A stretch of 64,000 bases of DNA from Bin5 sp965200615 (GTDB taxonomy: Bacteria; Chloroflexota; Anaerolineae; Caldilineales; Caldilineaceae), in the NCBI GenBank assembly GCA_965200615.1, contig OZ241377.1, forward strand, positions 3,224,001 through 3,288,000, written 5' to 3'. Below the pieces are notes generated by a model. It was not told where the DNA came from. It worked only from the letters and a program-made list of their open reading frames with translations, and did no database searches. Positions 62,471-64,000 of this stretch are shown here, in pieces. The first letter of the stretch is position 1, and every line of letters starts with the position of its first letter. A program made the position numbers and the translations under genes.

Positions 62471-64000
62471 AGCCACGCACAAGGTCGTCAAAGACTACTT
62501 CACCGAGATCCACAGACTGACCCAACTCGGCGCGGTGCATGAGGGCGCGGTCGCGCCTGCGTTCGCCAATCTGCTGCGCGCCGCGGCACAACCGTTCGGC
62601 TGGACGCTGGCCGAGCAGTATGCCCGCGCCGCGCGCGGCGGGCGGGCCATCCGCATTGACGGCGCGCTGCTGGATGAATTCAAACTGGCGCGCGGCTACT
62701 GGGAGGCGAAGGACAGCGCTGACGACCTCGACGCGGAGATCAGCCGCAAGCTGGCCGCCGGCTATCCGCAGGACAACATTCTCTTTCAGTCGCCGGCGCG
62801 CATCGTCGTCGTCCAGCAGGGGCAGCGGGTGTGGGACGCGCCGGCCAGCGAGCCGGACGCGCTCGTCGCCAGTCTGCGCGCCTTCTTCGCGTACCAGCCC
62901 CCGGCGTTTGAACGCTGGCAACAGGCGGTCGAAGAGTTCAAGGCGGTGGTGCCGGAGCTGGCCGCGGCGCTGCTGGAACTGATCGAGGGCGAACGGCGCG
63001 GCAACCCGGGCTTTATCGACGCCTTCGGCAGATTCGCGGATCTCTGCCGCGCCGCGATCAACCCCAACATCTCCGACCAGGCGGTTGAGGAGATGCTGAT
63101 CCAGCACCTGCTCACCGAGCGCATCTTCCGGCGGGTCTTCGACAACCCGGACTTTGTGAACCGCAACGTGATTGCGCGCGAGATCGAGGAGGTGGCGCGC
63201 GCCCTGACCAGCCAGCGTTTCAGCCGCCGCGATTTCTTCCGCCCGCTGGACCGCTTCTACGGCGCCATCGAGACCACCGCCGCGACCATCAACGATTTTT
63301 CCGAGAAGCAGGGCTTTCTCAACACGGTCTACGAGCAGTTTTTCCAGGGCTTTTCGGTCGAGGTGGCGGACACGCACGGCATCGTCTACACGCCCCAGGC
63401 GCTCGTCGACTTCATGGTGCGCTCGGTCGAGGCGCTGCTGCAGCGCGAGTTTGGACGCTCACTGGCCGATCCCGGCGTCCATCTGCTGGACCCGTTCGTG
63501 GGCACGGGCAACTTCATCCTGCGCGTTATGCGCCACCTGGCGGAGATCGGGCGGCTGGGCAGCCTGCCCCACAAGTACGCGCACGAGCTGCACTGCAACG
63601 AGGTGATGCTGCTGCCCTACTACATTGCGGCGATGAACATCGAGCACGAGTACTACGAGTTGACCGGCCAGTACGCGCCCTTCGCCGGCATCTGCCTGGT
63701 GGACACGTTTGAGCTGGCCGAGGACATCCAGCCGAGCCTGTTTGCGCCGGAGAACACGGCGCGCGTGCAGGCGCAGCAGGGGCAGGAGATCACCGTCATC
63801 ATCGGCAACCCGCCCTATAACGTGGGACAGGTCAATGAGAACGACAACAACAAGAACCGCAAGTATCCGACAATGGACAAGCGGGTGCGGGAGACCTATT
63901 CGAAGGACTCCAGGGCGACCAACAAGAACGCCTTGGCTGATCCCTATGTCAAAGCGATTCGTTGGGCAGCGGACCGCATCGGGAAGGAGGGAATTGTCGT
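62457..64000 (+). CDS. type ISP/IIG-like restriction-modification protein, partial at the right edge
   Basis: About 514 residues are visible with no stop before the window end. The N-terminal 90 residues fit a PD-(D/E)xK nuclease (DGALLDEF with Asp near 73, then GYWEAKDS with Glu near 83 and Lys near 85). After a helical middle part comes the N6-adenine methyltransferase: GIVYTPQALVDFMVRSVEA, SAM motif I DPFVGTGNF near 345, and catalytic motif IV NPPYN near 451. The C-terminal target recognition domain must lie beyond the edge. No SF2 helicase motifs lie between nuclease and methylase, unlike LlaGI-type type ISP enzymes. ATG 62457 has no clear ribosome site. Confidence 0.88.
   Translation, partial: MFQLKATHKVVKDYFTEIHRLTQLGAVHEGAVAPAFANLLRAAAQPFGWTLAEQYARAARGGRAIRIDGALLDEFKLARGYWEAKDSADDLDAEISRKLAAGYPQDNILFQSPARIVVVQQGQRVWDAPASEPDALVASLRAFFAYQPPAFERWQQAVEEFKAVVPELAAALLELIEGERRGNPGFIDAFGRFADLCRAAINPNISDQAVEEMLIQHLLTERIFRRVFDNPDFVNRNVIAREIEEVARALTSQRFSRRDFFRPLDRFYGAIETTAATINDFSEKQGFLNTVYEQFFQGFSVEVADTHGIVYTPQALVDFMVRSVEALLQREFGRSLADPGVHLLDPFVGTGNFILRVMRHLAEIGRLGSLPHKYAHELHCNEVMLLPYYIAAMNIEHEYYELTGQYAPFAGICLVDTFELAEDIQPSLFAPENTARVQAQQGQEITVIIGNPPYNVGQVNENDNNKNRKYPTMDKRVRETYSKDSRATNKNALADPYVKAIRWAADRIGKEGIV

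Overview
The window is GC-rich, densely coded bacterial DNA. Several gene types fit a Chloroflexota bacterium, probably of the Anaerolineae/Caldilineae group: mevalonate kinase, bacterial-type glycogen genes, a giant alpha-2-macroglobulin lipoprotein, multi-CNB proteins, PIN pairs with short acidic partners, and mandelate-racemase and Gfo/Idh enzymes. The taxon is an inference from gene content; no marker gene here settles it.

Layout. 0-7.5 kb: a glycerophosphodiesterase and mevalonate kinase pair (+) converges on a leftward glycogen and amino-sugar block (glycogen synthase-like gene broken by a frameshift, glgB, nagA). 7.6-14.8 kb is the main accessory region. It holds a 1350-residue nuclease-methyltransferase, about 950 bases without a convincing gene, a PIN toxin-like gene with a partner carrying a recent in-frame 111-bp duplication, remnants, diacylglycerol kinase and a truncated AAA/OLD-type ATPase start. 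Two copies of one dispersed repeat lie near the ends of this region. 14.8-27.2 kb: phospholipid synthase, a D-threonine-aldolase-like enzyme, a four-CNB protein split by one in-frame amber codon, tRNA-Leu(CAA) with its promoter and terminator, an ECF sigma/anti-sigma/mutM cluster, PspC-like membrane protein, Gfo/Idh oxidoreductase and a ThDP enzyme.

27.4-43 kb is a long rightward run: small protein, UvrD-like helicase, O-antigen-ligase/TPR protein, WecA/MraY-type transferase, lipoprotein cyclophilin, VTT membrane protein and a 2073-residue alpha-2-macroglobulin. It mainly concerns the cell surface. 43-54 kb: two accessory genes (a zinc-binding protein; a nucleotidyltransferase fused to its usual small partner), then leftward metabolic genes (coaBC, galactonate-dehydratase-like, DHH-CBS-CCA-adding enzyme, guanine/8-oxoguanine-type deaminase, a quinate-dehydrogenase-like protein, alpha-oxoamine synthase). 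54-62.3 kb: alpha/beta hydrolase, rmlD and a family 2 glycosyltransferase, two acetyltransferases, small membrane proteins, mnmA, and an FmdE-like protein.

The right edge opens a second accessory island: a HigA-type antitoxin fragment whose last codons overlap the start of a second large nuclease-methyltransferase, which runs off the window. I see no CRISPR array, rRNA, complete insertion sequence or prophage. The most unusual signals are the amber-split CNB protein, the duplicated antitoxin-like gene, the fused nucleotidyltransferase module, and the HigA remnant overlapping the type ISP-like gene.
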